DNA of 64,000 bases, from contig NZ_CP149940.1 in the NCBI RefSeq assembly GCF_037948395.1, positions 434,001 to 498,000 of the forward strand, read 5' to 3'. Source of the DNA: Serratia nevei. Its GTDB lineage: Bacteria > Pseudomonadota > Gammaproteobacteria > Enterobacterales > Enterobacteriaceae. Numbering within the stretch: the first letter of the stretch is position 1; each line of letters begins with the position of its first letter. Of this stretch, positions 24,901 to 32,302 are shown one piece after another. A model generated the notes under the pieces. It did not search any database. It saw only the letters and a list, made by a program, of their open reading frames with translations, and was not told the DNA's origin. The position numbers were made by a program, and so were the translations under genes.

Positions 24901-26700
24901 GACAGTAAGACTATTTCTATTGGCTTTGGCAAGGTGGAGCACGATGAACAATCATCCAGAACCATCGTACTGAAAGAACCCAGTCGCTTCATTCCGCAAT
25001 CTATTGAAGAACTTTCCGGCATACGTGTGGATCTCGATTTTGGTAATGGGCGTACAGGAAAGTTACATATTGAGTCGTTTACGGCCAGAGAATTTTCATT
25101 ACTGGGTAAACTGGAATCTGCCGATGATTTACAAGGGATGGCACTGGAAGAAGTGGTGGAAGCACGTATTGAAGTCCAGAATCCATCGTTCCTGCAGCAG
25201 GTGTTGCTGGAACGATTCCAGGAATTGAGATTAGGCGAAACGTTTGCGATGAAAGCGGGCCTGACGTCTGACATTGAGTTTGTGTTTGGTCCACCAGGAA
25301 CAGGTAAGACGACTCATCTCGCAGAAAAAGTACTGATACCAAGAATGAAGGGTAGCGGGAAGGAAAACGTGCTTGTCCTAGCGCCAACCAACAAGGCTGC
25401 AGATGTGTTGACGACCCGCGTCATGGAGGCGATGGTTGGGGATACCTCATATCAGGAGTGGTTGGTGCGTTTCGGATCATCTGTTGATGTGCGTATTGAA
25501 AACGCTGGAGTATGGCGGGACAGAACATTCAACATCGGCGCATTGGATCGCTCTATAACGATCACCACCATTGCTCGCTTCGCCTATGATGGATTTACTG
25601 GTGAGTACGGTAAGAAACTTTATGAAATGGAGTGGGATACCGTCGTCATTGACGAAGCATCAATGATTTCGTTAGCCAATATCATCTATCCACTTTACCG
25701 CACACACCCACGAAAGTTCATTATCGCTGGAGATCCTTTCCAGATCGGGCCGATTGTTGCTGTAGAAGAATGGAAAGATGAGAACATTTACACGTTGGTC
25801 GGTCTCAATAAGCGAGGTTCTTTTGCGCAGCCGTCGACAGAGCCTCATGATTACCCGATAGTCAATCTGGAAACACAGTACCGTAGTATTCCTGCAATTG
25901 GTGAAGTTTATAGCCGTTTCACTTATGACGGGATCTTGCAACATCACCGTACGACAGAATCTCCCTGTTCGTTTAGTTTCTGCGAATTCGATGCTATGCC
26001 GATAAATCTCATCAAATTTCCGGTCAGTAAATATGAAAGTATTTACCGGGCAAAACGAATGGAAAGCGGAACACCTTATCAGACTTATTCAGCATTGTTC
26101 ACTTTCGAGTTTGTTCGCTGGCTGTCAGGGAAGATACAGAGAAAAAATTCAGAGATAATCCGTATAGGAGTCATCGCTCCTTATCGCGCTCAAGCTAATA
26201 TACTGAGCAAGTTGAATGATTCATGGCTTACCAAACCTGATACTGTAAATGTTCAGGTCGGTACGATACACGGCTTCCAAGGGGATGAATGCAATATTAT
26301 TATTGCGGTGCTTAATCCGCCGCCAAACATTTCAAGTGACTCCCGGATGTTCCTGAACAAACAGAATATTCTTAATGTAGCGATCAGCCGCGCACGCGAT
26401 AACTTGTTCATTGTTATGCCTGATGCTGAAACAGAGAATATTGGAAATTTACGCAAAGTTACTGAGATTGAGAGGCTGGTGAAAGCAAGTGATGCGTACT
26501 ACGAATATGGATCGAATGAAATTGAGAAGATGATTTGGGGCAATGCAAGATATCTTGAAGAGAATACATTCTCGACTGGCCATCAGATGGTGAATGTTTA
26601 TCGGAAGCCTGAACGTTACTACGAGGTACGTAGTGATGATTCTGCTATTGATATTCAGATTCATGAAAAACAAAGCGGAAGTAAGTCACAGATACCTTGA
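21931..26700 (+). CDS. Large fusion of sacsin/Hsp90-like ATPase domain and SF1 (Upf1-type) helicase, candidate phage-defence protein
   Basis: 1589 residues. N-terminal part: a GHKL-type nucleotide pocket of the sacsin/NOV kind, with FIYELLQNADDVGAT (N59, D61-D62) and IGKFGVGFKAVF (124-134). A middle region of about 700 residues has no domain I can name, followed by a charged, low-complexity linker (about 890-945). C-terminal part: SF1 helicase with Walker A GPPGTGKTT (1120-1128), Walker B VVIDEASM (1238-1245), ETQYRSIPAIGEVYSRF, VGTIHGFQGDE (about 1443-1453) and AISRARD (1484-1490). Codons are visibly AT-richer than in neighbours, showing recent acquisition. Large single-gene ATPase-helicase fusions in such islands are often antiviral, but I cannot assign it to a named system. 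Confidence 0.85.
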   Translation: MKSHEDGLTEQEKEWFYALMQDRADNANTLEKPSMRGIQRSVVDKYSDQAHFIYELLQNADDVGATSVSFRLDQDGLYFIHNGSIHFSVSDPHCEGEDAGNGALGHINSITSIANSSKTEASIGKFGVGFKAVFQYTQTPHIYDPGIRFKIERFIVPQMLNADLDWRNASDTVFFFPFDHKEKTPLESYNEIFEKLKSLEFPVLFLSTLKSVSFTVGETTGRYTKKIVEELEQEDILAQKLVLTLEVGDSKAIHQLLLFTHNHANRNVCTIGYAIGEDGKLEPVEHPAFCFFPTKEITHLKFILHAPFLLTDSREGIKAGEKHNQQLIQQLAKLTADSLPIIRDKKLLDDGIFDIIPYDESQFSELDDRRKISFKPFYSAIKTKLQTDTLLPAANANYSPKNCSYWAADSELVELFSDMQLAQLTGTENASWIFRSRGKKDVQNVNKALAEYIDGGDARVWSIREPNLIVSSLDPEATLKKITADFIASQSIEWLHRLYIYLAGRDSYQKFVKDKPIFLDQQGQAIPAFDAWNQLILFLPDDDIDGYKTVNAELLSDESTREFIEKFGIKKPSLRDEIYNKILPAYNSTSSPVNADNHFGRFFRYFKECKNEDVSEFIKLIKDRAFLLYTTAGKNEFSHGKADDIYMPTEDLQTWFTTKPETPFLFLDKYHEMFSEKEYPALKDFFKKLGIADRPKIITEERYIEWQERRDRHLSLEGHSHKLYEKNLDGCQQIMANIDLPRSLLLWKLLPQFIHQLSGKHVWFYYTNRSESYESAEQEKLRTARWILDKDGAWVSAKEITIQTLAEQYDIVSAEAKMLINFLHIRDETHLSPEEARKIRLADAIEHSGLSEDEIRIAIEDAKRKKQDSSQPIVEPVDKDQPAADSPFIRDIARRRPSIQDTHSDGPQKDDSAVADRQSDESIDTDDYTPKTVDYGKKIDLAKDRYASEIDCLEHEQTLYDKANELPRYSYGWFLALLELECLATRTKNADSKTISIGFGKVEHDEQSSRTIVLKEPSRFIPQSIEELSGIRVDLDFGNGRTGKLHIESFTAREFSLLGKLESADDLQGMALEEVVEARIEVQNPSFLQQVLLERFQELRLGETFAMKAGLTSDIEFVFGPPGTGKTTHLAEKVLIPRMKGSGKENVLVLAPTNKAADVLTTRVMEAMVGDTSYQEWLVRFGSSVDVRIENAGVWRDRTFNIGALDRSITITTIARFAYDGFTGEYGKKLYEMEWDTVVIDEASMISLANIIYPLYRTHPRKFIIAGDPFQIGPIVAVEEWKDENIYTLVGLNKRGSFAQPSTEPHDYPIVNLETQYRSIPAIGEVYSRFTYDGILQHHRTTESPCSFSFCEFDAMPINLIKFPVSKYESIYRAKRMESGTPYQTYSALFTFEFVRWLSGKIQRKNSEIIRIGVIAPYRAQANILSKLNDSWLTKPDTVNVQVGTIHGFQGDECNIIIAVLNPPPNISSDSRMFLNKQNILNVAISRARDNLFIVMPDAETENIGNLRKVTEIERLVKASDAYYEYGSNEIEKMIWGNARYLEENTFSTGHQMVNVYRKPERYYEVRSDDSAIDIQIHEKQSGSKSQIP

Positions 26701-26716
26701 TCTGGAAACGTAGCAA

Positions 26717-26750
26717 CCTCACCCGATAATATGATTTTTACCGGGTGAGG
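26717..26750 (+). terminator. Stem-loop after the ATPase-helicase gene
   Basis: CCTCACCCG (26717-26725) pairs with CGGGTGAGG (26742-26750) around a 16-base AT-rich loop, 17 bases after the stop codon. The following sequence AATTACTATTTC is only weakly U-rich, so termination is likely but not canonical. Confidence 0.55.
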
Positions 26751-26838
26751 AATTACTATTTCTGACCTTCTAAATAGAGCTGACTCCTAATCATTGACTG
26801 AGATTGTATCTTATCTATCCTTTTTCCTACTGCTTTTT

Positions 26839-26852
26839 GTCCGCTCATGGCA
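26839..26852 (+). repeat. 14-bp exact direct repeat, left copy, flanking the SMEK gene
   Basis: GTCCGCTCATGGCA occurs here and again at 28167-28180 in the same orientation, on the two sides of the SMEK-domain gene. Confidence 0.6.
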
Positions 26853-26880
26853 GGGAGCAAACAGGCTTGCTGGACTAGAA

Positions 26881-26908
26881 GGTCTGCTTTGAGCGAACAT
26901 CGGACATT
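26881..26908 (+). repeat. Imperfect direct repeat, right copy, flanking the helicase gene
   Basis: GGTCTGCTTTGAGCGAACAT followed by CGGACATT, 24 of 28 identical to 21511-21538. Together with the 14-bp repeat 29 bases to its left it marks the boundary between the two cargo genes. Confidence 0.6.
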
Positions 26909-27139
26909 AACATTGGAGTTAAGAGGCGTCTTTAGCGCAAGCCATAGACGTCCCTATTGAACGACTTGTTAGGAGTTTTACTCAAAACCTGAAAAGTCCA
27001 ATGTTACTAACACATTCTCAAGATTGAGTTTTTTTACGTTTATAAACTCGCTAAATTCACATGAGAAATAGTCGCTTTTAGCCTGTCGAGGAAGCCTTAT
27101 TTGGAAAGTTGCGCTTTGCCCTTGATCATCGGGCTCCTG

Positions 27140-27985
27140 CTAAAAGCACAAGCCAGCCTCATTTAGGAGCCTCAGTTCCCCTTCCATGTCGGGGAACGTG
27201 CAGATTCTTTTGAGGTAGTCTTGATTAATATACTTTTCTGTATCCTCCCATTCGCCACGAGAATATATGACTGAAAAAAACTGCCGCGTTATTCTTGGTA
27301 GTTTCTTGAGTGTTTTAATAAGAAGTTCAATGTCATTTAAAAAATCTTCTTCTGTGAGACCGAACGGTTCAGTCTTTGTTGAGTGAAAATGATAATATGC
27401 AGATATGCCATTGAATCGCTCGTTGGGGATTTTCTCAATGAATTTATCTATGCTAGTTTGATACTTCCCATTTTCGTCAGGTATTTCTAACTCAATAGTG
27501 ACTCTAGCAACTTCTTTTGAAATGAGCTCGCTTAGCCTTTGGAGTTTATCAAGCTCTAAGTGCATGACTTTATTAAGAACGTCATTTACATCCCAAATGT
27601 CATCCTCTGTAAATTCAAATGTCTTGGATAATTCTGCATTTATGGAGTATGAACTTTGCTTGTTTTGTAAAGTTAGTATCCTTATTTTTTTGTATGATGC
27701 CGCTTTCCCAAGCGTTTCATTTACTTTCGCGGAACTCTTGTCTCCTGTAATTTGAAACGCGATCTCTTTTGCCACGTCACCCAAGTCAAGCCCAGGACTA
27801 TTCTGTCTTTCTTGGTTTAAATTTATTAGATTCAAATCTAGCGTGATGTTAAGAATGTCTCTATAAAAGTCTTCGAGATGGATATGAATGTCTGTCAGGC
27901 CTAGCTTTGCACGGTTCTTTATTTTATCTGTGATTGATGTCAATTCATCGATTATCTGACCAATGAAGTAGCCTCTTGTAATCAT
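27140..27985 (-). CDS. SMEK-domain protein, putative nuclease-like defence effector
   Basis: 281 residues. The first 95 or so match the SMEK domain pattern as I know it: YFIGQIIDELTSITDKI, IHLEDFYRDILNITLDLNLINLN and PGLDLGDVAKEIAFQITG (D67, D70, Q78). The acidic residues followed by a strand with FQIT resemble a PD-(D/E)xK nuclease core, an idea I treat as inference. The rest (about 100-281) is unassigned, with a helical section and HFHSTKTEPFGLTEEDF. SMEK domains are commonly found fused to NTPases or alone in defence islands. AT-rich codon use matches the neighbouring helicase gene and not the chromosome. It is convergent with that gene and has its own promoter region. Confidence 0.75.
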   Translation of the reverse strand: MITRGYFIGQIIDELTSITDKIKNRAKLGLTDIHIHLEDFYRDILNITLDLNLINLNQERQNSPGLDLGDVAKEIAFQITGDKSSAKVNETLGKAASYKKIRILTLQNKQSSYSINAELSKTFEFTEDDIWDVNDVLNKVMHLELDKLQRLSELISKEVARVTIELEIPDENGKYQTSIDKFIEKIPNERFNGISAYYHFHSTKTEPFGLTEEDFLNDIELLIKTLKKLPRITRQFFSVIYSRGEWEDTEKYINQDYLKRICTFPDMEGELRLLNEAGLCF

Positions 27986-28060
27986 AAAATTTATTCTATA
28001 ATTTGATTTATTTAGGGGAGACTGTATGGCTCTCGGCGCTTGAAATTTGTATATTGTGCT

Positions 28061-28112
28061 GACACACTTTCTCTGGCTTTACCAGAGCCTGTGGATTTGC
28101 TCAAAGTGTGTC
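28061..28112 (-). promoter_or_regulatory. Nested inverted repeat upstream of the SMEK gene
   Basis: Outer arms GACACACTTT (28061-28070) and AAAGTGTGTC (28103-28112) are perfect; inside them CTCTGG (28071-28076) and CCAGAG (28082-28087) form a second stem with a 5-base loop. The structure ends about 76 bases before the SMEK start codon on the minus strand. It could be an operator, a structured leader RNA or a terminator-like element. No homologue is known to me. Confidence 0.45.
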
Positions 28113-28166
28113 TATTTCATGAATAAAGCAAATAATACTTTATATTCAACCAGATGTACAACCAAC

Positions 28167-28180
28167 GTCCGCTCATGGCA
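28167..28180 (+). repeat. 14-bp exact direct repeat, right copy, flanking the SMEK gene
   Basis: GTCCGCTCATGGCA, identical to 26839-26852; it lies between the SMEK promoter region and nrdG and probably marks the right edge of the island. Confidence 0.6.
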
Positions 28181-28265
28181 CAGACCCGCCCATCAGATTG
28201 TCTCCATACTGTAGCCATACCCGGTTGAACTGGGGCTAACACATGTTGAGACAAGTACCCCTAGC

Positions 28266-28730
28266 TCAACGCAACCTATGCACCACCTGGTTGCTGCTGC
28301 CGCGCCAAATCAGCGCCGGGTCTTTCAAATCCTGCACGAACTTGCCGTCGATCAGCACGTTGATCCTGTCCACCACCTGCATTTGCTGTGCGTCCAGTTC
28401 CGCCAGCCGGTAGCCGGTCCACAGCCAGATATCCTTGCCAGGGCACTCGGCGCGCACCCGTTTCACCAGCTTTAGGATGCTCGGCACGTTGGCCGGGTGC
28501 AGCGGATCGCCGCCGGAGAGCGACAGCCCCTGGCGCGGCACGCGCGGATCGTTCAGATCGGCGATGATGCGCTCTTCCAGCGCCGGGGTAAACGGCTGGC
28601 CGGAGTTGAGCCGCCAGGTACTTTTGTTGTAGCAGCCGGGGCACTGGTGCACGCAGCCGGCGACAAACAGCGTGCAGCGGGTGCCGGGGCCATTGACGAC
28701 GTCGATCGGATAGTACTGGTGATAATTCAT
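28266..28730 (-). CDS. nrdG: NrdG, anaerobic ribonucleotide reductase-activating protein
   Basis: 154 residues from ATG 28730 (MNYHQYYPIDVVNGPGTRC), the same length as E. coli NrdG. AGCVHQCPGCYNKSTW holds the radical-SAM CX3CX2C motif, followed by LSLSGGDPLHP. It uses S-adenosylmethionine to generate the glycyl radical of NrdD. It lies 168 bases after nrdD on the same strand. Five extra in-frame codons upstream (MGRPH) are less likely. Confidence 0.96.
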   Translation of the reverse strand: MNYHQYYPIDVVNGPGTRCTLFVAGCVHQCPGCYNKSTWRLNSGQPFTPALEERIIADLNDPRVPRQGLSLSGGDPLHPANVPSILKLVKRVRAECPGKDIWLWTGYRLAELDAQQMQVVDRINVLIDGKFVQDLKDPALIWRGSSNQVVHRLR

Positions 28731-28898
28731 GTGAGGCCTGCCCATCAGGCTATTTTACTGGCCATTTTGCCTCCGGGCAGTGCTGCCAATCCTCACGTAC
28801 TGCGTGTACGCTGCGGTTGGTGCGCACTGCCCGAAGGCAAACTGGCTGCGACAATCACGCCTGATGAACAGGCTTCTGCCTAGGTTGCACGGCGTTTC

Positions 28899-31037
28899 TC
28901 AGCCGAGCTGCCCGTTGCCGAGGTGTTTCACCCGGCGTTTCACCTCTTCCTGCTTGCCGGCGTTGAACGGCCGGGCATCGGGGCTGCCGAGATAGCCGCA
29001 CACCCGGCGGGTGACCGAGACCTTGGCCGAGTCGTGGTTGCCGCATTTCGGGCAGGTGAAGCCTTTGCTGGTGCAGGAGAATTCACCGGTGAAGCCGCAT
29101 TCGTAGCACTCGTCGATCGGCGTGTTGGTGCCGTAGTAAGGCACCCGGCTGTAGCTGTAGTCCCACACGTCTTCCAGCGCCTTCAGGTTATGCTGCAGGT
29201 TCGGGTATTCGCCGTAGCAGATGAAGCCGCCGCTGGCCAACGGCGGGTAGGGCGCTTCGAAGTCCAGCTTGTCGTACGGATTGACCTTCTTCTCCACGTC
29301 AAGGTGGAAGCTGTTGGTGTAATAGCCCTTATCGGTGACGCCCGGCACCACGCCGAAATCGGCGGTGTCCAGCCGGCAGAAGCGATCGCACAGGTTCTCG
29401 CTCGGCGTGCTGTAGAGGCTGAAGCCGTAGCCGGTCTCGTCTTTCCAGGCATCGACGGCGGCGCGCAGCCGTGCGACGATCGCCACCGCTTTGGCGCGCA
29501 GCGCCTCGTCGTCATACACGTGATTTTCGCCGCCGAACAGCGCGTTGATGGTCTCGTGCAGGCCGATATAGCCCAGCGAAATTGAAGCGCGGCCGTTTTT
29601 GAAGATATCGGCGATGTTGTCGTCGGCCTTGAGCCGCACGCCGCAGGCGCCTTCCATGTACAAGATTGGCGCCACCCGCGCTTTGATGCCTTCCAGCCGG
29701 GCGATACGCGTCATCAGGGCCTTTTTCGCCAGCTGCAGGCGCTGATCCAGCAGCGTCCAGAAGCGCGACTCATCGCCCATCGCCTCCAGCGCGATGCGCG
29801 GCAGGTTGAGGCTGATGACGCCGATGTTGTTGCGGCCGTCGTGCACCAGTTCGCCGTCCTGCTCGTAGGTGCCGAGGAAGCTGCGGCAGCCCATCGGCGT
29901 TTTGAACGAGCCGGTGACTTTCACCACCTGATCGTAGTTGAGGATATCCGGGTACATGCGCTTGCTGGCGCACTCCAGCGCCAGCTGCTTGATGTCGTAG
30001 TTCGGATCGCCGTACTGGTGGTTGAGACCGTCGCGGATGGCGAACACCAGCTTGGGGAACACGGCGGTCTTGCGGTTTTTGCCCAGCCCGGCGATGCGGT
30101 TTTTCAGGATCGAGCGCTGGATCAGGCGCGACTCCCAGCTGGTGCCGAGGCCGAAACCGAAGGTGACGAACGGCGTCTGGCCGTTGGCGGTGTGCAGGGT
30201 GTTGACCTCGTACTCCAGCGACTGGAAGGCGTCGTAACACTCTTTCTCGGTACGCGCCATGGCATAGCCTTTGGCGTCCGGGATCTGCCATTCCTCCGCC
30301 ACCTGCAGGTGTTTGCGGAAGCTCTCGTCGACGAACGGCGCCAGAATTTCATCGATGCGGTTGATGGTGGTGCCGCCATAAATATGGCTGGCGACCTGGG
30401 CGATGATCTGCGCGGTCACGGCGGTGGCGGTGGAGATCGACTTCGGCGGCTCGATTTCGGCGTTGCCCATCTTGAAGCCGTTGGTCAGCATGCCTTTCAG
30501 ATCGATCAGCATGCAGTTGAACATCGGGAAGAACGGCGAGTAGTCGAGATCGTGGTAGTGAATTTCGCCGCGTTCATGGGCCAGCACCACGTCGCGCGGC
30601 AGGATGTGCTGCTTGGCGTAGTGTTTGGCGACGATGCCTGCCAGCAGGTCGCGCTGGGTGGGGATCACCTTGCTGTCCTTGTTGGCGTTCTCGTTCAGCA
30701 GCGCGCGGTTGCTCTGCTCGACCAGGCCGCGAATTTCCTGGTTCAGGCGGCCGCGCAGCTCGCGCGCCACGTCGCGATCGTGGCGGTATTCGATATAGGC
30801 GCGCGCCAGCTGTTTGTACTCGCCGGCCATCAGCTGGTTTTCCACCGCCTGCTGGATCTCGTGGATATCGACGCGCGGCTGCTGCTCCATGCGCTGAGCG
30901 ACCACGCGGGCGACGGTGGCGCAGTAGTCGGCGTCGACCACGCCCACCGCCAGCGCGGCGCGCTCGATGGCCTGCGCGATGCGCGCTTCGTCAAAAGGTA
31001 CCTGGCAACCGTCCCGCTTAATCACTACTGGTTTCAC
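28899..31037 (-). CDS. nrdD: NrdD, anaerobic ribonucleoside-triphosphate reductase
   Basis: 712 residues if started at GTG 31037, which lies 6 bases after AAGGAG; this gives exactly the E. coli length, whereas the ATG 11 codons upstream lacks a ribosome site. An N-terminal ATP-cone (VIKRDGCQVPFDEARIAQAI) is followed by the large glycyl-radical barrel. The C-terminal zinc motif CYECGFTGEFSCTSKGFTCPKCG and the radical loop RRVCGYLGSP (Gly near residue 680) are intact. It reduces NTPs to dNTPs without oxygen. NrdR boxes and an FNR box lie upstream. Confidence 0.97.
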   Translation of the reverse strand: MKPVVIKRDGCQVPFDEARIAQAIERAALAVGVVDADYCATVARVVAQRMEQQPRVDIHEIQQAVENQLMAGEYKQLARAYIEYRHDRDVARELRGRLNQEIRGLVEQSNRALLNENANKDSKVIPTQRDLLAGIVAKHYAKQHILPRDVVLAHERGEIHYHDLDYSPFFPMFNCMLIDLKGMLTNGFKMGNAEIEPPKSISTATAVTAQIIAQVASHIYGGTTINRIDEILAPFVDESFRKHLQVAEEWQIPDAKGYAMARTEKECYDAFQSLEYEVNTLHTANGQTPFVTFGFGLGTSWESRLIQRSILKNRIAGLGKNRKTAVFPKLVFAIRDGLNHQYGDPNYDIKQLALECASKRMYPDILNYDQVVKVTGSFKTPMGCRSFLGTYEQDGELVHDGRNNIGVISLNLPRIALEAMGDESRFWTLLDQRLQLAKKALMTRIARLEGIKARVAPILYMEGACGVRLKADDNIADIFKNGRASISLGYIGLHETINALFGGENHVYDDEALRAKAVAIVARLRAAVDAWKDETGYGFSLYSTPSENLCDRFCRLDTADFGVVPGVTDKGYYTNSFHLDVEKKVNPYDKLDFEAPYPPLASGGFICYGEYPNLQHNLKALEDVWDYSYSRVPYYGTNTPIDECYECGFTGEFSCTSKGFTCPKCGNHDSAKVSVTRRVCGYLGSPDARPFNAGKQEEVKRRVKHLGNGQLG

Positions 31038-31171
31038 GTTGTACTCCTTGTTCCCCGAGGGAGCGTTCATACCCGCCTGGCGTGGCGAGCAACCGTCAAA
31101 TTTCGCTTATCCACAGGGCAAAGCCGCAGCGCGCAAGGGCTGTGGCGGTGTGTGGATGATTTTGTGGATAA

Positions 31172-31187
31172 CTACTATATATAGGTG
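31172..31187 (-). promoter_or_regulatory. NrdR box 1 upstream of nrdD
   Basis: Core CTATATATAG at 31175-31184 within a 16-bp window, matching the NrdR box consensus acaCwAtATaTwGtgt at the centre. Its partner lies exactly 31 bases away, three helical turns, as in known NrdR-regulated promoters. Confidence 0.8.
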
Positions 31188-31202
31188 TTCGCAATTCTTA
31201 AT

Positions 31203-31218
31203 GCACTATATATAGATA
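31203..31218 (-). promoter_or_regulatory. NrdR box 2 upstream of nrdD
   Basis: Second copy of the palindromic core CTATATATAG (31206-31215). The pair is the signature for repression by NrdR, the dNTP/ATP-sensing regulator of ribonucleotide reductase genes. Confidence 0.8.
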
Positions 31219-31232
31219 TTGGCGAGATTCTT

Positions 31233-31246
31233 TTGATGTAGAACAA
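31233..31246 (-). promoter_or_regulatory. FNR box upstream of nrdD
   Basis: TTGATGTAGAACAA agrees with FNR consensus TTGAT-N4-ATCAA at 9 of 10 positions. It lies about 200 bases before the nrdD start and just upstream of the NrdR boxes, consistent with anaerobic activation of nrdDG. Confidence 0.65.
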
Positions 31247-31281
31247 GGAAATCGGAAGAGCGTGCGCAAGCTGAACAGTCG

Positions 31282-32196
31282 TCAATCGCTCACTGGCCGA
31301 TCGCGAAAATGTTCCAGCAGAAAGTCGACCCAGACGCGCACCCGCGGCGGCAGATCCGCCGAGGCGTAATAGAGCCACAGCTGCACCGGGCGCGGCCAGC
31401 ATTCCGCCAGCACCGGCCGCAGCGTGCCCTGCTCAAAGTGCTTTTCGAGGTACCAGCGCGCCAGGTTGACGATGCCCAGCCCGGCCAGCGCCGCATCCAG
31501 CAACATTTCCGGGCGGCTCACCACCAATCGGCCGTTCAGATCCAGCGCCAGCGTTTCGCCCTGATGGCGCAGCTGCCATTTGACGTGGCGGCCGTTGCTG
31601 GGGTTGCGGTGCAGCAGGCAGTCGTGCCGCAGCAGGTCGTGCGGCGTTTGCGGTTCACCGCGCCGCGCCAGATAGTCGGGCGACGCCGCCAGCGCCATGT
31701 GCATCGGGTAGAGCGGGCGCGCCACCAGCCGGCTGTCGGGATCGACCCGGCTGCCGATGCCGACGTCGAAGCCTTCGCCCACCAGATTCACCACCCGGGC
31801 GTCCAGCGACAGATCGAGATCGATCTGCGGGTAGCGCGCCAGAAATTGCGGGATCAACGGCATCAGCATCTGGCGGCCGAAGCCGGGGATCATCGTGACG
31901 CGCACCACCCCGGCCGGCGCCTGCCGCTCGCCGCCGGCGCTTTCCAGCGTCGCCGCCAACGCCTGCCACAGCGGCGCCACCTGCGCCAGCAGCGCTTTGC
32001 CCTCGTCGGTCAGCAGCACGTTATGGGTGTTGCGCTGAAACAGCCGCAGCGCCAGCTTCTCTTCCAGCGCGCGGATATTTTTGCTGACCGCCGCCGGCGT
32101 GACGCCCAGCTGGCGGGCGGCAGCGGAGAAATTTTGCGCCTGCGCGGCGGCGAGGAAGGCCGGCAGCAGGCGGTGCACGTCAAAGGGCAGCGACAT
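31282..32196 (-). CDS. LysR-family transcriptional regulator
   Basis: 304 residues. N-terminal winged helix (about 5-65: PAFLAAAQAQNFSAAARQLGVTPAAVSKNIRALEEKL) and a C-terminal periplasmic-binding-like effector domain. Overall it belongs to the CrgA-like group of LysR proteins. It is divergent from the quinone reductase-like gene at 32303 with 106 bases between starts, the common LysR-target layout, so that gene is the probable target. Neither gene lies between nrdD and treC in E. coli. Confidence 0.88.
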   Translation of the reverse strand: MSLPFDVHRLLPAFLAAAQAQNFSAAARQLGVTPAAVSKNIRALEEKLALRLFQRNTHNVLLTDEGKALLAQVAPLWQALAATLESAGGERQAPAGVVRVTMIPGFGRQMLMPLIPQFLARYPQIDLDLSLDARVVNLVGEGFDVGIGSRVDPDSRLVARPLYPMHMALAASPDYLARRGEPQTPHDLLRHDCLLHRNPSNGRHVKWQLRHQGETLALDLNGRLVVSRPEMLLDAALAGLGIVNLARWYLEKHFEQGTLRPVLAECWPRPVQLWLYYASADLPPRVRVWVDFLLEHFRDRPVSD

Positions 32197-32302
32197 AATG
32201 GTTGATACTTTCGGTTGAAATTGAAGTGACCTTGAACAGCCTACACCCGAAGCGGCAGAAATGGAAAAATGCCTCATCTTCTTTACGTTCAAGGAATCCT
32301 TT

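Larger units (their letters stand above)
26751..27139. other. Gene-free AT-rich spacer between two island genes, with repeat remnants
   Basis: About 390 bases between the convergent helicase and SMEK genes. It carries GTCCGCTCATGGCA at 26839-26852 (exact copy at 28167-28180) and the right copy of the 28-bp repeat at 26881-26908. No ORF of note. Confidence 0.6.

Noticed and set aside
26956..26975. CTTGTTAGGAG resembling an integron attC end
   Set aside because: The GTTRRRY core is not met (GTTAGGA), no matching inverse core or integrase is present.
21450..28265. CRISPR array or transposase in the AT-rich island
   Set aside because: Repeats are few, imperfect and widely spaced; no transposase or integrase motif is seen in any frame.
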